Source of the DNA: Microbacterium telephonicum
Lineage (GTDB): Bacteria; Actinomycetota; Actinomycetes; Actinomycetales; Microbacteriaceae
Reading direction: 5' to 3'
NCBI RefSeq assembly: GCF_003651225.1
Contig: NZ_RCDB01000001.1
Span: 496,001-560,000, forward strand
DNA: 64,000 nucleotides
This document shows positions 8,346 through 15,950 of this stretch, in pieces. Position 1 is the stretch's first letter; each line of letters starts with the position of its first letter. Below the pieces are notes generated by a model. It was not told the DNA's origin and searched no databases. It was given only the letters and a program-made list of their open reading frames with translations. The position numbers were made by a program, and so were the translations under genes.

Positions 8346-9799
8346 GCAGACGGCGGTGGACGCTACGGCGCAAGCTGGTGGTGGGCACCGGTACGCTCGT
8401 CGCGATCGGTTTGCTCGTCGCGGGCATCCTGACCACGGTGGCGCTGCGGTCGTTCGTTTACGAGCGACTGGACACGCAGGTGCAGGAGGAACTCCAGAGG
8501 GCTCTGGGGCCCGAGGGCCCCGGGGGCGAGGATGCGCCAGATCAGCCCGGGTCTTTCAGCGATGACGGCCCTGCCGAGCGGGTCGGTTCGCTACAGGTAT
8601 TTCTGGACGAAGACGGTTCCGTTCGCGAGTCGGCATACGTTGCTGACAACGGCGACGAGGTGACTCTCACCGACGAGCAGAAGGAGATTCTGCAGTCGAC
8701 GACTTTTACCGACGGTGTGCCCGCGACCGTCGACCTCGGGTCGGAGATCGGCGTGTTCCGCGTCGTGTCGGGGACTCAGGCGGGCACCACCGTCATCGCC
8801 GGGCGCTCGGTCGAGGACGTCACTGCGACTACCACCGCCTTGGCCGTCATCCTCCTCGGGGTGTCTGGTGTGACGCTGCTCGTCATTCTCGTCGGCCTGG
8901 CCGTGGTGGTAACCCGGAGTCTTCGCCCGCTGAGCCGGGTGGCGGCCGTCGCCGACCGCGTGGCCACCCGCGAATTGGCGGACGGCGAGGTCGACATTCC
9001 GGACCGAGTAGATGTGAGGGACACGGATTCCGACACCGAAGTGGGACGTGTCGGCCGATCACTGAACACCCTCCTCGGTCACGTCGAAGCGGCCCTCACG
9101 TCGCGACAGCACAGCGAAGAGCAACTTCGTCGCTTCATCGCCGACGCCAGCCACGAACTACGCACCCCCCTCGCATCCATCCGCGGCTACGCGCAGCTCT
9201 CGCAAGCCGAGGCGGCACCGATGACGCCCACCCAGGAGCGCTCGTTCGACCGGATCTCAGCGGAATCCGCCCGCATGGCGGACCTCGTCGATGACCTACT
9301 CCTCCTCGCAAGGCTTGATGCCGGCCAGTCGCTGCGGGAGGACAGCGTCGATCTCCCACTGCTCGTCATCGACGCTGTCAGCGACGCGCACGCCGCCGAT
9401 CCCTCGCGGGAATGGCGGCTGGGCGAGGTCGCTGAAGAGGCCATCGGCTTAGGGGACGAGAACCGCCTCCGGCAGGTGCTGTCCAATCTCCTCCGCAATG
9501 CTCGCACTCACACGCCGCCGGGAACCGTGGTTACCACCTCGCTCTCGGTCGATGACACCCAGGCGATCATCCGTGTGAACGACAACGGGACGGGCATCGA
9601 TCCCGGCGTGCGCGACCGGCTGTTCGAGCGCTTCGCCCGAGGGGATCACTCTCGAAACCGCGACTCCGGGAGCACCGGGCTGGGCCTGTCCATTGCACAC
9701 GCCATCGTCGCTGCTCACGGCGGCACCATCAAGGTCGACAGCGAACCGGGCAACACGACCTTCACGGTGCGGGTGCCGCTTCAACAGGCACGGTCGTAA
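8342..9799 (+). CDS. Membrane sensor histidine kinase
   Basis: 485 aa. A first membrane helix (about 12-35), an extracytoplasmic sensor region of about 125 residues rich in Asp/Glu and Gly, and a second helix (about 175-200) precede a HAMP domain (SLRPLSRVAAVADRV). The catalytic core has the H-box DASHELRTPL with the phosphorylated His, the N-box LSNLLRNARTH, the G1 box DNGTGI, an F-box FERFARGD and the G2 box STGLGLSI. It should phosphorylate the adjacent response regulator. The acidic sensor domain is compatible with sensing cations or phosphate-rich polymer, but no known ligand domain is recognised. Confidence 0.95.
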   Translation: MSRRRWTLRRKLVVGTGTLVAIGLLVAGILTTVALRSFVYERLDTQVQEELQRALGPEGPGGEDAPDQPGSFSDDGPAERVGSLQVFLDEDGSVRESAYVADNGDEVTLTDEQKEILQSTTFTDGVPATVDLGSEIGVFRVVSGTQAGTTVIAGRSVEDVTATTTALAVILLGVSGVTLLVILVGLAVVVTRSLRPLSRVAAVADRVATRELADGEVDIPDRVDVRDTDSDTEVGRVGRSLNTLLGHVEAALTSRQHSEEQLRRFIADASHELRTPLASIRGYAQLSQAEAAPMTPTQERSFDRISAESARMADLVDDLLLLARLDAGQSLREDSVDLPLLVIDAVSDAHAADPSREWRLGEVAEEAIGLGDENRLRQVLSNLLRNARTHTPPGTVVTTSLSVDDTQAIIRVNDNGTGIDPGVRDRLFERFARGDHSRNRDSGSTGLGLSIAHAIVAAHGGTIKVDSEPGNTTFTVRVPLQQARS

Positions 9800-9828
9800 C
9801 AGCTCCGACGCACGACCCACAGCGATCG

Positions 9829-9866
9829 CATAGGTTCTGTGAACCCCTAGCTTGCTTTCATCTTGG
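9829..9866 (+). promoter_or_regulatory. Candidate response-regulator site ahead of the redox operon
   Basis: CATAGGTTCTGTGAACC (9829-9845) contains the inverted pair GGTTC/GAACC. TAGCTTGCTTTCATC (9848-9862) is a near match to TAGCTGCTTCAT found at 1604-1615 and 7462-7473. The site lies 51-88 bp upstream of the start at 9917, where an activator would sit. The link to the two-component system is inferred. Confidence 0.4.
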
Positions 9867-9916
9867 CCTCCTCTTTGACGTGATCAGCACCCTGGTCTTA
9901 TCGGAAGGAGATCGGG

Positions 9917-10264
9917 ATGAACGGCATCCGCAAGGCATGGCTCCGCACACGACTGGCGACAGCAATGGTGGTCGCGATGAGTGTCGGTGCGACCGGTGTG
10001 GTGGTGTCCAGCATCGCCTCAGGCATGCAGGACACGACCGCATCGACCACGAGCACGGAATCCACAACCACCGACACGAGCACCACCCAGTCGACCACCG
10101 AGGCTGAGACGACTGAGTCCACCTCCTCTGACGACTCCACAGCGGAGGACTCGTCCGCGACGACGACCGAATCGGACACTGACGCGTCGAGCGAATCGGC
10201 GGAATCGGGCGCCGTCTCCGAGTCCACCTCCTCCGAGTCCGACGCGACATCGAGCGGGTCATGA
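9917..10264 (+). CDS. Small Ser/Thr-rich exported or membrane-anchored protein
   Basis: 115 aa, no recognised family. The start has a GGAGA-type ribosome-binding site (AAGGAGATCGGG). Residues 1-12 are basic, 13-36 hydrophobic (a signal peptide or anchor), and the rest is almost only Thr, Ser, Glu, Asp and Ala. The tail is disordered, acidic and a plausible O-glycosylation target. Composition matches the linkers of the DUF3500, beta-helix and NAGPA proteins in this region. It is the first gene of the ApbE/ferric-reductase block and overlaps ApbE by 4 bp, so it may be an extracytoplasmic partner of that redox system. It has no FMN-binding domain and no clear flavinylation motif. Confidence 0.75.
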   Translation: MNGIRKAWLRTRLATAMVVAMSVGATGVVVSSIASGMQDTTASTTSTESTTTDTSTTQSTTEAETTESTSSDDSTAEDSSATTTESDTDASSESAESGAVSESTSSESDATSSGS

Positions 10265-11199
10265 TGCGTGCGACAAGTGAATGGCAGCTGTGGTCCACGA
10301 CCGCACGCCTCGTCGTCGATCGCGAGGACGCGCTGGAGGATGCGCTGGAGATCGCGCACCGCGAACTTGCTCGCATCGATTACGTCGCTAGCCGTTTCCG
10401 CACCGACTCGGAGGTGAACCGGATCGCGGCGCGGCAGCCGTCGGGAGTCACTGTGAGCGGGCTGCTCGCGGTGCTCATCCGTCGGGGTCTGGAAGCGGCG
10501 CAGCTGACGGGCGGTTTGGTCGATCCGACGCTCGGGCGCAGCATGAACGGGATCGGCTACGACCGCGACATCCGCCTCATACTCGACGACGACCGCCCGG
10601 TACGCGCGGTGGTTTCCTCTCGGCCGGGCTGGCAGAACGTCCAACTGCGGGGAAGGCATCTCACCGTGCCCGGTCACCTGACACTCGACCTCGGCGCCAC
10701 CGCGAAGGCCGTCGCCGCCGACCTGGTGGCTAACGAGATCGCCCGCCGTTTGGGCTGCGGGGTGCTGCTGTCGCTCGGCGGCGACATCGCCACCGCCGGC
10801 GCCGAACCGGCCGACGGGTGGCATGTCACCGTGCAGGACGTCCCGGGTGAGCCCGCAGGTCGGGTGCATGTCCGGGCCGGAGCGGCGGTCGCCACCTCGA
10901 GCACCCTCCGCCGCCGGTGGTTGCGCGGGGGAGAGCAGATGCACCACATCCTCGACCCACGAACGGGCCGCCCCGCCGCACCGGTGTGGCGCACCGTATC
11001 GGTAGCGGCTTCGAGTTGCTTCCTCGCCAACTCGTTCGCCACCGCCGCCATCGTCCACGGCGCCACCGCACCCGAATGGCTGGCCCGGCGTGCGTCGGCA
11101 CGGCTCGTAGACCAGCACGGACGCGTCATGACCGTCGGAGGCTGGCCGGCCGAGGCAGCGGCAGACCACGACATGCCGATGGGGGTGCGCCATGGATGA
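10261..11199 (+). CDS. FAD:protein FMN transferase (ApbE family)
   Basis: 312 aa. Family features in order are VASRFRTDSEVNRI (about 40-53), LVDPTLGRSM, DLGATAKAVAADL, LLSLGGDIATAG and HHILDPRTGRPA. ApbE enzymes use Mg2+ and FAD to attach FMN to a Ser or Thr of a partner redox protein, usually outside the membrane. No lipobox or signal peptide is visible, so this form may act in the cytoplasm or be exported differently. No FMN-binding (DsxGAT-type) acceptor is found in the window, so its substrate is open. It overlaps both neighbours (4 bp upstream, 8 bp downstream), placing it in one transcript with the ferric-reductase-like protein. Confidence 0.92.
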   Translation: MMRATSEWQLWSTTARLVVDREDALEDALEIAHRELARIDYVASRFRTDSEVNRIAARQPSGVTVSGLLAVLIRRGLEAAQLTGGLVDPTLGRSMNGIGYDRDIRLILDDDRPVRAVVSSRPGWQNVQLRGRHLTVPGHLTLDLGATAKAVAADLVANEIARRLGCGVLLSLGGDIATAGAEPADGWHVTVQDVPGEPAGRVHVRAGAAVATSSTLRRRWLRGGEQMHHILDPRTGRPAAPVWRTVSVAASSCFLANSFATAAIVHGATAPEWLARRASARLVDQHGRVMTVGGWPAEAAADHDMPMGVRHG

Positions 11200-11791
11200 A
11201 GCCCTCTGGGCGCTCGGTCGCGGTACCGGCGTCATCGGTCTCGCGCTGTTCAGCCTTGCTCTCGTGCTTGGCATCACCGTGCGGTCGGGCCGATCCGCGG
11301 CCGGCCTGCCGAAATTCGGCGTTGCACGTCTGCACCGCGACGTCGCACTCCTTGCCATGGTCTTCATCGGCATCCATATCCTCAGCCTCTTCTTTGACAG
11401 CTACGCCCAGCTGCAGCTGGTCGACCTGGCCGTGCCGTTCCTCGCGGCATATCAGCCGTTCTGGCTGGGGCTCGGCACGCTCGCGGCTGACCTCACCTTG
11501 GCGGTGGTCGTCACGGCCCTGCTGCGCCACCGCATCGGTGCGCGCGCATTCCGCGCCGTGCACTGGGCGACTTACCTGCTCTGGCCACTGTCCGTGGCGC
11601 ACGGGATCGGCGCGGGCACGGACGCCGCCGAGCCGTGGTTTCTGATTGTCGTGGGCGTCTGCTGCGCCGCTGTCCTCGGCGCGGTGGCCTGGCGGGTGAC
11701 CGCCAGATTCCGTCGTCCCCAGCCCGTGACCCCTGCCCGCATCAAGACGGCGGCGACCCGCCGCCTCGCATCTTCGGAGGTTTCGTCATGA
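11192..11791 (+). CDS. Ferric-reductase-like heme membrane protein
   Basis: 199 aa with about five to six hydrophobic helices. Two His pairs are spaced as in the ferric reductase/YedZ/cytochrome b561-like family: HRDVALLAMVFIGIH (His about 49 and 63) and HWATYLLWPLSVAH (His about 127 and 140). These would bind two hemes that carry electrons across the membrane. There is no flavin or NAD domain attached, so electrons must come from separate proteins, most simply the NuoF-like protein and ferredoxin encoded next. The C-terminal 25 residues are basic and cytoplasmic. Confidence 0.85.
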   Translation: MDEALWALGRGTGVIGLALFSLALVLGITVRSGRSAAGLPKFGVARLHRDVALLAMVFIGIHILSLFFDSYAQLQLVDLAVPFLAAYQPFWLGLGTLAADLTLAVVVTALLRHRIGARAFRAVHWATYLLWPLSVAHGIGAGTDAAEPWFLIVVGVCCAAVLGAVAWRVTARFRRPQPVTPARIKTAATRRLASSEVSS

Positions 11792-12984
11792 TCAACACCC
11801 AGCCATCGGTGCCGCGCCTACTCGCCGCGCCCTCTCCGTCGCTGCACGACCACTCCCGCACGTTCGGGCCGCGTCCGTCCCCTTCGGCCGCGGAGCTGAT
11901 CGGCGAATTGGAGCGGGCCGCACTCGACGGACGCGGCGGAGCGGGTTTTCCTGCTCACCGCAAACTCCACGCCGTCGCCGCACAGCCGCGGAAGCGCGGA
12001 GCCCCGATCGTCATCGGCAACGGCAGCGAAGGGGAGCCTCTGAGCGCGAAGGACGCCGTCCTCCTCGCCTCCGCGCCCCACCTCGTGATCGACGGGCTCC
12101 TGATCTGCGCTGACGCCCTCGGCGCAGCTGAAGGCCGGCTTGTGGTGGGGCCCTCGACCGCAGGCGTCGTTCGCGCTGCACTCGCGGAACGCTCCGACGC
12201 TCACGCCATCCGCCTCCACGCCGAAAGCGGCGGATTCGTCGGCGGCGAGGCATCGGCCGTGGTCGCGGGCTTAGCCGGTCGACGTCCGGTTCCCGCCGAC
12301 CGGCCGGTGCGTCTCGCGGTCAGCGGACTGCATCGTCGGCCGACCCTTGTGCAGAACGTCGAGACACTCGCGCACATCGCCCTCATCGCCCGTTACGGCG
12401 CCGCATGGCATCGCTCGGTCGGCACCACGGACGCACCTGGAACGCGGCTCGTCAGCGTGAGCTGGGGAGACACCTCACCGCGTGTCTTTGAGGTATCTGG
12501 CGGTTCCCCCCTCCGCTCGCTACTCGACGCGGCCGGCGCACCCGACACATTTCCGGCTTTGGTCGGCGGTTTCCACGGCGCTTGGGTACCGGCGTCCGCC
12601 CTCGATTCGCCTCTCTCGGCCTCAGGTCTCGCACCGCATGGAGCCAGCCCCGGCGCCGGCATCCTGCATCCGCTCACCGAAGGCGAATGCGGCATCCAGG
12701 TGACTGCACGCACGCTCGCCACCCTCGCCGCGGCATCCGCGGGGCAGTGCGGGCCCTGCGCGAATGGCCTGCCCCGTATCGCGGAACTGATGCGCGAGCT
12801 GCTGGCCGGGACGGACACGACCGCAGAGCTCAGACGGATCGCCGGCCTCATCGACGGGCGGGGCGCCTGTCATCACCCCGACGGAACGGTACGGATGCTG
12901 CGGAGCGCCCTTGTCGTCTTCGCCGACGACATTGCCGCTCACGCACACGGACGTTGCCTGACCCGATCGGAGGTGAGAGCATGA
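11788..12984 (+). CDS. NuoF-like NADH-binding flavoprotein with altered Fe-S motif
   Basis: 398 aa from ATG 11788 (CGGAGG site 7 nt upstream). The FMN-binding loop DGRGGAGFPAHRK and the NADH-loop equivalent NGSEGEPLSAKD match complex I subunit F. VQNVETLAHIALI follows the family pattern. In the C-terminal iron-sulfur region the usual SCGxCxPC appears as SAGQCGPC, so the first Cys is replaced by Ala; the remote Cys is present in GACHHPDG. With three ligands the cluster may be absent, three-iron, or completed by another residue. It probably oxidises NADH and passes electrons to the ferredoxin (ATGA overlap) and on to the heme membrane protein. Confidence 0.85.
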   Translation: MINTQPSVPRLLAAPSPSLHDHSRTFGPRPSPSAAELIGELERAALDGRGGAGFPAHRKLHAVAAQPRKRGAPIVIGNGSEGEPLSAKDAVLLASAPHLVIDGLLICADALGAAEGRLVVGPSTAGVVRAALAERSDAHAIRLHAESGGFVGGEASAVVAGLAGRRPVPADRPVRLAVSGLHRRPTLVQNVETLAHIALIARYGAAWHRSVGTTDAPGTRLVSVSWGDTSPRVFEVSGGSPLRSLLDAAGAPDTFPALVGGFHGAWVPASALDSPLSASGLAPHGASPGAGILHPLTEGECGIQVTARTLATLAAASAGQCGPCANGLPRIAELMRELLAGTDTTAELRRIAGLIDGRGACHHPDGTVRMLRSALVVFADDIAAHAHGRCLTRSEVRA

Positions 12985-13196
12985 CCATCCTGCATATCGA
13001 CTGGACCGCCTGCCACGGCCGCGGAGCCTGCATCGAACTGCTGGACGGGGTGCTCCGGCCGGATGACTGGGGCTACCCGACAGGAACCGGCGGCTCCGAC
13101 GTACCTATCCCCGCAGACCGAGTCCGCGACGCCCGCGACGCCGTGTCACTCTGCCCACGGCTCGCGCTTTCCGTTAGGCCATCGTCACGACCATGA
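12981..13196 (+). CDS. Single-cluster ferredoxin
   Basis: 71 aa. The motif ACHGRGAC near the N-terminus and SLCPRLAL near the C-terminus give three Cys. The usual second Cys position (C-x2-C-x2-C) is occupied by Arg, so a [3Fe-4S] cluster is most likely. Actinobacterial ferredoxins of this type often partner cytochromes P450 or reductases. Here the 4-bp overlap with the NuoF-like gene argues that it accepts electrons from that protein. It is the last gene of the redox block. Confidence 0.85.
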   Translation: MTILHIDWTACHGRGACIELLDGVLRPDDWGYPTGTGGSDVPIPADRVRDARDAVSLCPRLALSVRPSSRP

Positions 13197-13575
13197 GGGG
13201 TCGGCTGTCTCGGAGGGGGATCCGCTTCGCGCGTGCCGCGAGGAGCCGAGGGGTGCTAGCGGGAGGATAGGAGGCTGCCCACGCAACCGCGGCCAGGGGT
13301 CGCAAGGCTACTGCGTGCGTCTCGTTTGCGTCCCGGCGAACGAAGGTGTCCTCACGTCAGCGACGAGCACGACGACTGCAAGTACAGGTGAACAGCGGGA
13401 ACTGAGGGTCTGTGCCGGCATGAGGCGCTCGAAGGGCCGGGTTCAAATCCCTCCGTCTCCGCCAATTTCCCCGACCTTCGACGCTATTCGCCCGCGTCGT
13501 CCGAGGCTATGTCGACCTCTGTTCTCGCCCGATGAGCCGTAGGCGTCGAACCTGAAACGATCCTCGGCGCGGGGT
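13197..13575. other. Non-coding stretch containing a tRNA-Ser-like 3' end
   Basis: No gene is seen in this 379-bp gap. Positions 13438-13464 contain a T-loop sequence (GGTTCAAATCC) followed by CGTCTCCGCCA. This is the 3' end of an actinobacterial tRNA-Ser, including the CCA. The two outer T-stem pairs are mismatched (C-T and C-C), and no matching 5' half, D-arm or anticodon arm is upstream, so it is not a working tRNA. Such 3' fragments are typical of attachment sites left by tRNA-integrating elements. No integrase is nearby. No terminator for the ferredoxin operon could be identified. Confidence 0.55.
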
Positions 13576-14451
13576 CTACCCGGCGTTCCTCTCATCGAGG
13601 TAGCGGGCGACGAGCATCTCGCCGTCGATCGGCCCGAACCGCGACAGCGCTTCGCGATGCAGGGTGGCGACCTCCCGTAGAACGCGGGGGTCGATGCCCG
13701 CGTCCCGCGTCAATGCCTCGGTGAGGTCGAGTTCTTCGACACACTCGCGCAGACCGAAGTCGGCAAGGAAGTCGCCCTCGACGAGCCGCGGAAGAGAGAC
13801 GTCGGTGAAAACGGACCGGGCCGCCGAGCTGTTCAGAAGCTCGGCGAAACGGTCCCGGTCGATGCCGTGGGCTTCCGCCGTGATCATCGCCTCCGAGACC
13901 GCCGCGACCTGCGTGAACCAGACGGTGTTGACCAGCAGCTTCATCACATAGCCGTGCCGGATGTCGGCACCGGCGACGCGGATGCTGTCCGGTGCGGCCA
14001 GGAGCGACAGTACGGCGGTGGCGCGCGCGACGGACTCGGGCGCGCCACCCGCATAGAAGGCGAGAGTTCCGTCACGTGCGTCAGACGGGCCGCCGCCCAT
14101 CGGGGCGCCGACGAAACCGACGTCGTCGGGCAGGCGCTCCGCCGCAGACGCCGCGACGCGGGGATCGTTGCTGGTCATGTCGATCCACAGCGCGCCGGGT
14201 CGCAGGAGGTCGACGAGCGGCTCGGCCACGACGCGGAAGGCCGCCACATCCGGCAAGACCGTCACCACGATGTCACACGGCGTGTCGTCCAGCCTCTCGC
14301 CGACGCTGAAGCCGTCCGCGTACGCCACCTCCCGCACCCGCGCATCGACGTCGACCAGGTGCACGTCGTAGCCCGCCCGCAGCAGACGCCGGGCGATCGG
14401 GCCGCCCATGCGGCCGCCGCCGATGACGGTGGCGCGTGCGAGAGGAGTCAT
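13576..14451 (-). CDS. NAD(P)-dependent beta-hydroxyacid dehydrogenase
   Basis: 291 aa, the usual length for the 3-hydroxyisobutyrate/tartronate-semialdehyde dehydrogenase family. An N-terminal Rossmann fold shows IGGGRMGGPIARRL (about 10-23) and HLVDVD. The substrate-binding region is APMGGGPSDARDG. The catalytic Lys lies in GYVMKLLVNTV (about residue 172). The usual DAPVSGG is changed to GAPMGGG. The substrate cannot be read from sequence. It stands alone, divergent from the CinA gene. Confidence 0.85.
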   Translation of the reverse strand: MTPLARATVIGGGRMGGPIARRLLRAGYDVHLVDVDARVREVAYADGFSVGERLDDTPCDIVVTVLPDVAAFRVVAEPLVDLLRPGALWIDMTSNDPRVAASAAERLPDDVGFVGAPMGGGPSDARDGTLAFYAGGAPESVARATAVLSLLAAPDSIRVAGADIRHGYVMKLLVNTVWFTQVAAVSEAMITAEAHGIDRDRFAELLNSSAARSVFTDVSLPRLVEGDFLADFGLRECVEELDLTEALTRDAGIDPRVLREVATLHREALSRFGPIDGEMLVARYLDERNAG

Positions 14452-14591
14452 CGCGTCGCGGCCGGGCGCGCGACGTCAACCCCGTCCTCTTCTTCTGCGG
14501 CCATGTCTCCTCCTCGTCGCGTCGCTCCATGTCTCCTACGACGATAAGGCCGCCCGGGATCGTCGGAGGTGGTCGAGCAGCCGGGACCGGA

Positions 14592-14604
14592 TAGAGTCCC
14601 GTCA
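14592..14604 (+). promoter_or_regulatory. -10 element for a probable leaderless CinA mRNA
   Basis: TAGAGT at 14592-14597 fits the actinobacterial TANNNT -10 consensus. Transcription would start about 7 nt downstream, at the A of the ATG (14604). There is no ribosome-binding site in front of this ATG, which supports leaderless translation. Confidence 0.5.
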
Positions 14605-15110
14605 TGACCGACATCGACGATCAGGACGACGGTGATCCGATGCGGCCAGTGGTCGACGAGATCGCGTCGGCGTGCAAGGACGCAGGCCTCACAGTCGCGG
14701 TGGTGGAGTCGCTGACGAGCGGTGCGACGTCCGCCGCCCTGGGACGTGGCGAGGACGCGTCGGACTGGTTCCGCGGCAGCGTGGTGGCCTACCAGATGCA
14801 CACGAAGCGTCGGCTTCTGGATGTCCCGCCCGGGCTCGACCCGGCAACTCCGGAGTGCGCACTCCACCTCGCCTCCCATGGGCTGACTCTGCTGGATGCC
14901 GATGTGTGCGTATCGATCACCGGTGTGGGCGGTCCGGACGCGGAAGGCAGCCATCCGCCGGGTGAGGTGCACGTCGGAACGGCGACGTCGACAGACAGCC
15001 GCGTGTCGAGTTTCCGATTCTCGGGTGACCCGCAGGATGTCGTCGACCAGAGCGTCCTGGCGGCGGTGACCGCCGTGCGCGACGCCGTTCGCGACGCGTC
15101 CCGACACTGA
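14604..15110 (+). CDS. CinA-type nicotinamide-nucleotide amidohydrolase (PncC family)
   Basis: 168 aa, corresponding to the stand-alone C-terminal CinA domain. Motifs are VAVVESLTSG (about 32-41, with the catalytic Ser), WFRGSVVAYQMHTKRRLL and SITGVGGPDAEGSHPPGEVHVG. These match PncC, which deamidates nicotinamide mononucleotide to nicotinate mononucleotide in NAD salvage. The N-terminal molybdopterin-like domain of full CinA is absent, as in PncC. The usual YS in the central motif is YQ here. It is monocistronic. Confidence 0.88.
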   Translation: MTDIDDQDDGDPMRPVVDEIASACKDAGLTVAVVESLTSGATSAALGRGEDASDWFRGSVVAYQMHTKRRLLDVPPGLDPATPECALHLASHGLTLLDADVCVSITGVGGPDAEGSHPPGEVHVGTATSTDSRVSSFRFSGDPQDVVDQSVLAAVTAVRDAVRDASRH

Positions 15111-15221
15111 TGAGGCATACACCGTAAGTCTTCCACTGGCAAGGGGGTCAGGCGTAGCTGAAAGCGAGGCGTAGGACTTTCGGCACGGGTCGAACCGATC
15201 GGCGCGTGGAAGGGACAGCTC

Positions 15222-15950
15222 ATGTCGGACAGCTATGAAAGCGTCGGCTCGCGCGACGTGGAGGGATCAGCATCCACCTCCGGAAAGGTCGATGCCGCGA
15301 AACACGAGGCGGCGGACGTGAAGGACACCGCGGCGGCGAAGGCGAAGAACGTGCTCGGCACGGCGAAGGATGAGGCGTCCTCCGTCGTCGGCGAAGCGAA
15401 GACGCAGGTCAAGGACCTCTACGCGCAGAGCACGCGCGAGGTGAAGGAGCAGGCCGGCGCGCAGCAGCAGCGACTCGCCGCTGGGCTGCGCTCGGTCGGC
15501 GACGAATTGGGGGCGATGGCCGCACGCTCGGAGGGCCACGGCATCGCCGGCGATCTCGTGCAGCAGGTATCGACTCGCCTGACCGGCGCCGCCACCTGGC
15601 TCGGCGACCGGGACCCCGCGGCCGTCCTCTCCGAGGTGAAGCGCTTCGCGCGCCGCAGGCCGGGCACGTTCATCCTCGGGGCGGCCATCGCCGGGATCGT
15701 CGTGGGCCGACTGACCCGCGCGCTCGCGTCGAACGCCTCGGACGACTCGAACGCCTCGGATCAACCGACGCAGGCCGGCGGGCGCGCGCTGCCCGCGACA
15801 CCCGCGCGCGAACCCGTCGCGGACGCATGGGAGATGAGCGCGACCGGAAATGCGGGCGTAGATGCCGAGGCACCGCTGTATGCGCAGACGACGGCCGGTC
15901 GTCCCGACATCCTCCCGGAGGACGGCGATGACCGATCCGACACCGTCTGA
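15222..15950 (+). CDS. Alanine-rich helical membrane-anchored protein, first gene of DUF3618/holin-X group
   Basis: 242 aa. Residues 20-80 are a long amphipathic Ala/Lys/Glu helix resembling LEA- or apolipoprotein-like stretches (AAKAKNVLGTAKDEASS). Residues about 145-165 form one membrane helix (RRPGTFILGAAIAGIVVG). The C-terminal 75 residues are low-complexity. It precedes and overlaps the holin-X gene and is clearly part of a small envelope operon seen in many actinobacteria. No enzymatic role is evident; a structural or stress role in the membrane is a guess. Confidence 0.8.
   Translation: MSDSYESVGSRDVEGSASTSGKVDAAKHEAADVKDTAAAKAKNVLGTAKDEASSVVGEAKTQVKDLYAQSTREVKEQAGAQQQRLAAGLRSVGDELGAMAARSEGHGIAGDLVQQVSTRLTGAATWLGDRDPAAVLSEVKRFARRRPGTFILGAAIAGIVVGRLTRALASNASDDSNASDQPTQAGGRALPATPAREPVADAWEMSATGNAGVDAEAPLYAQTTAGRPDILPEDGDDRSDTV

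Noticed and set aside
9917..10264. SGAVS in the Ser/Thr-rich protein as an ApbE flavinylation site
   Set aside because: The known target is a D-x-x-SGAT-type motif within an FMN-binding domain. Here the match is partial and lies in low-complexity sequence.
13438..13464. Functional tRNA gene
   Set aside because: Only the 3' end is present; no D-arm, anticodon arm or 5' acceptor strand matches upstream.
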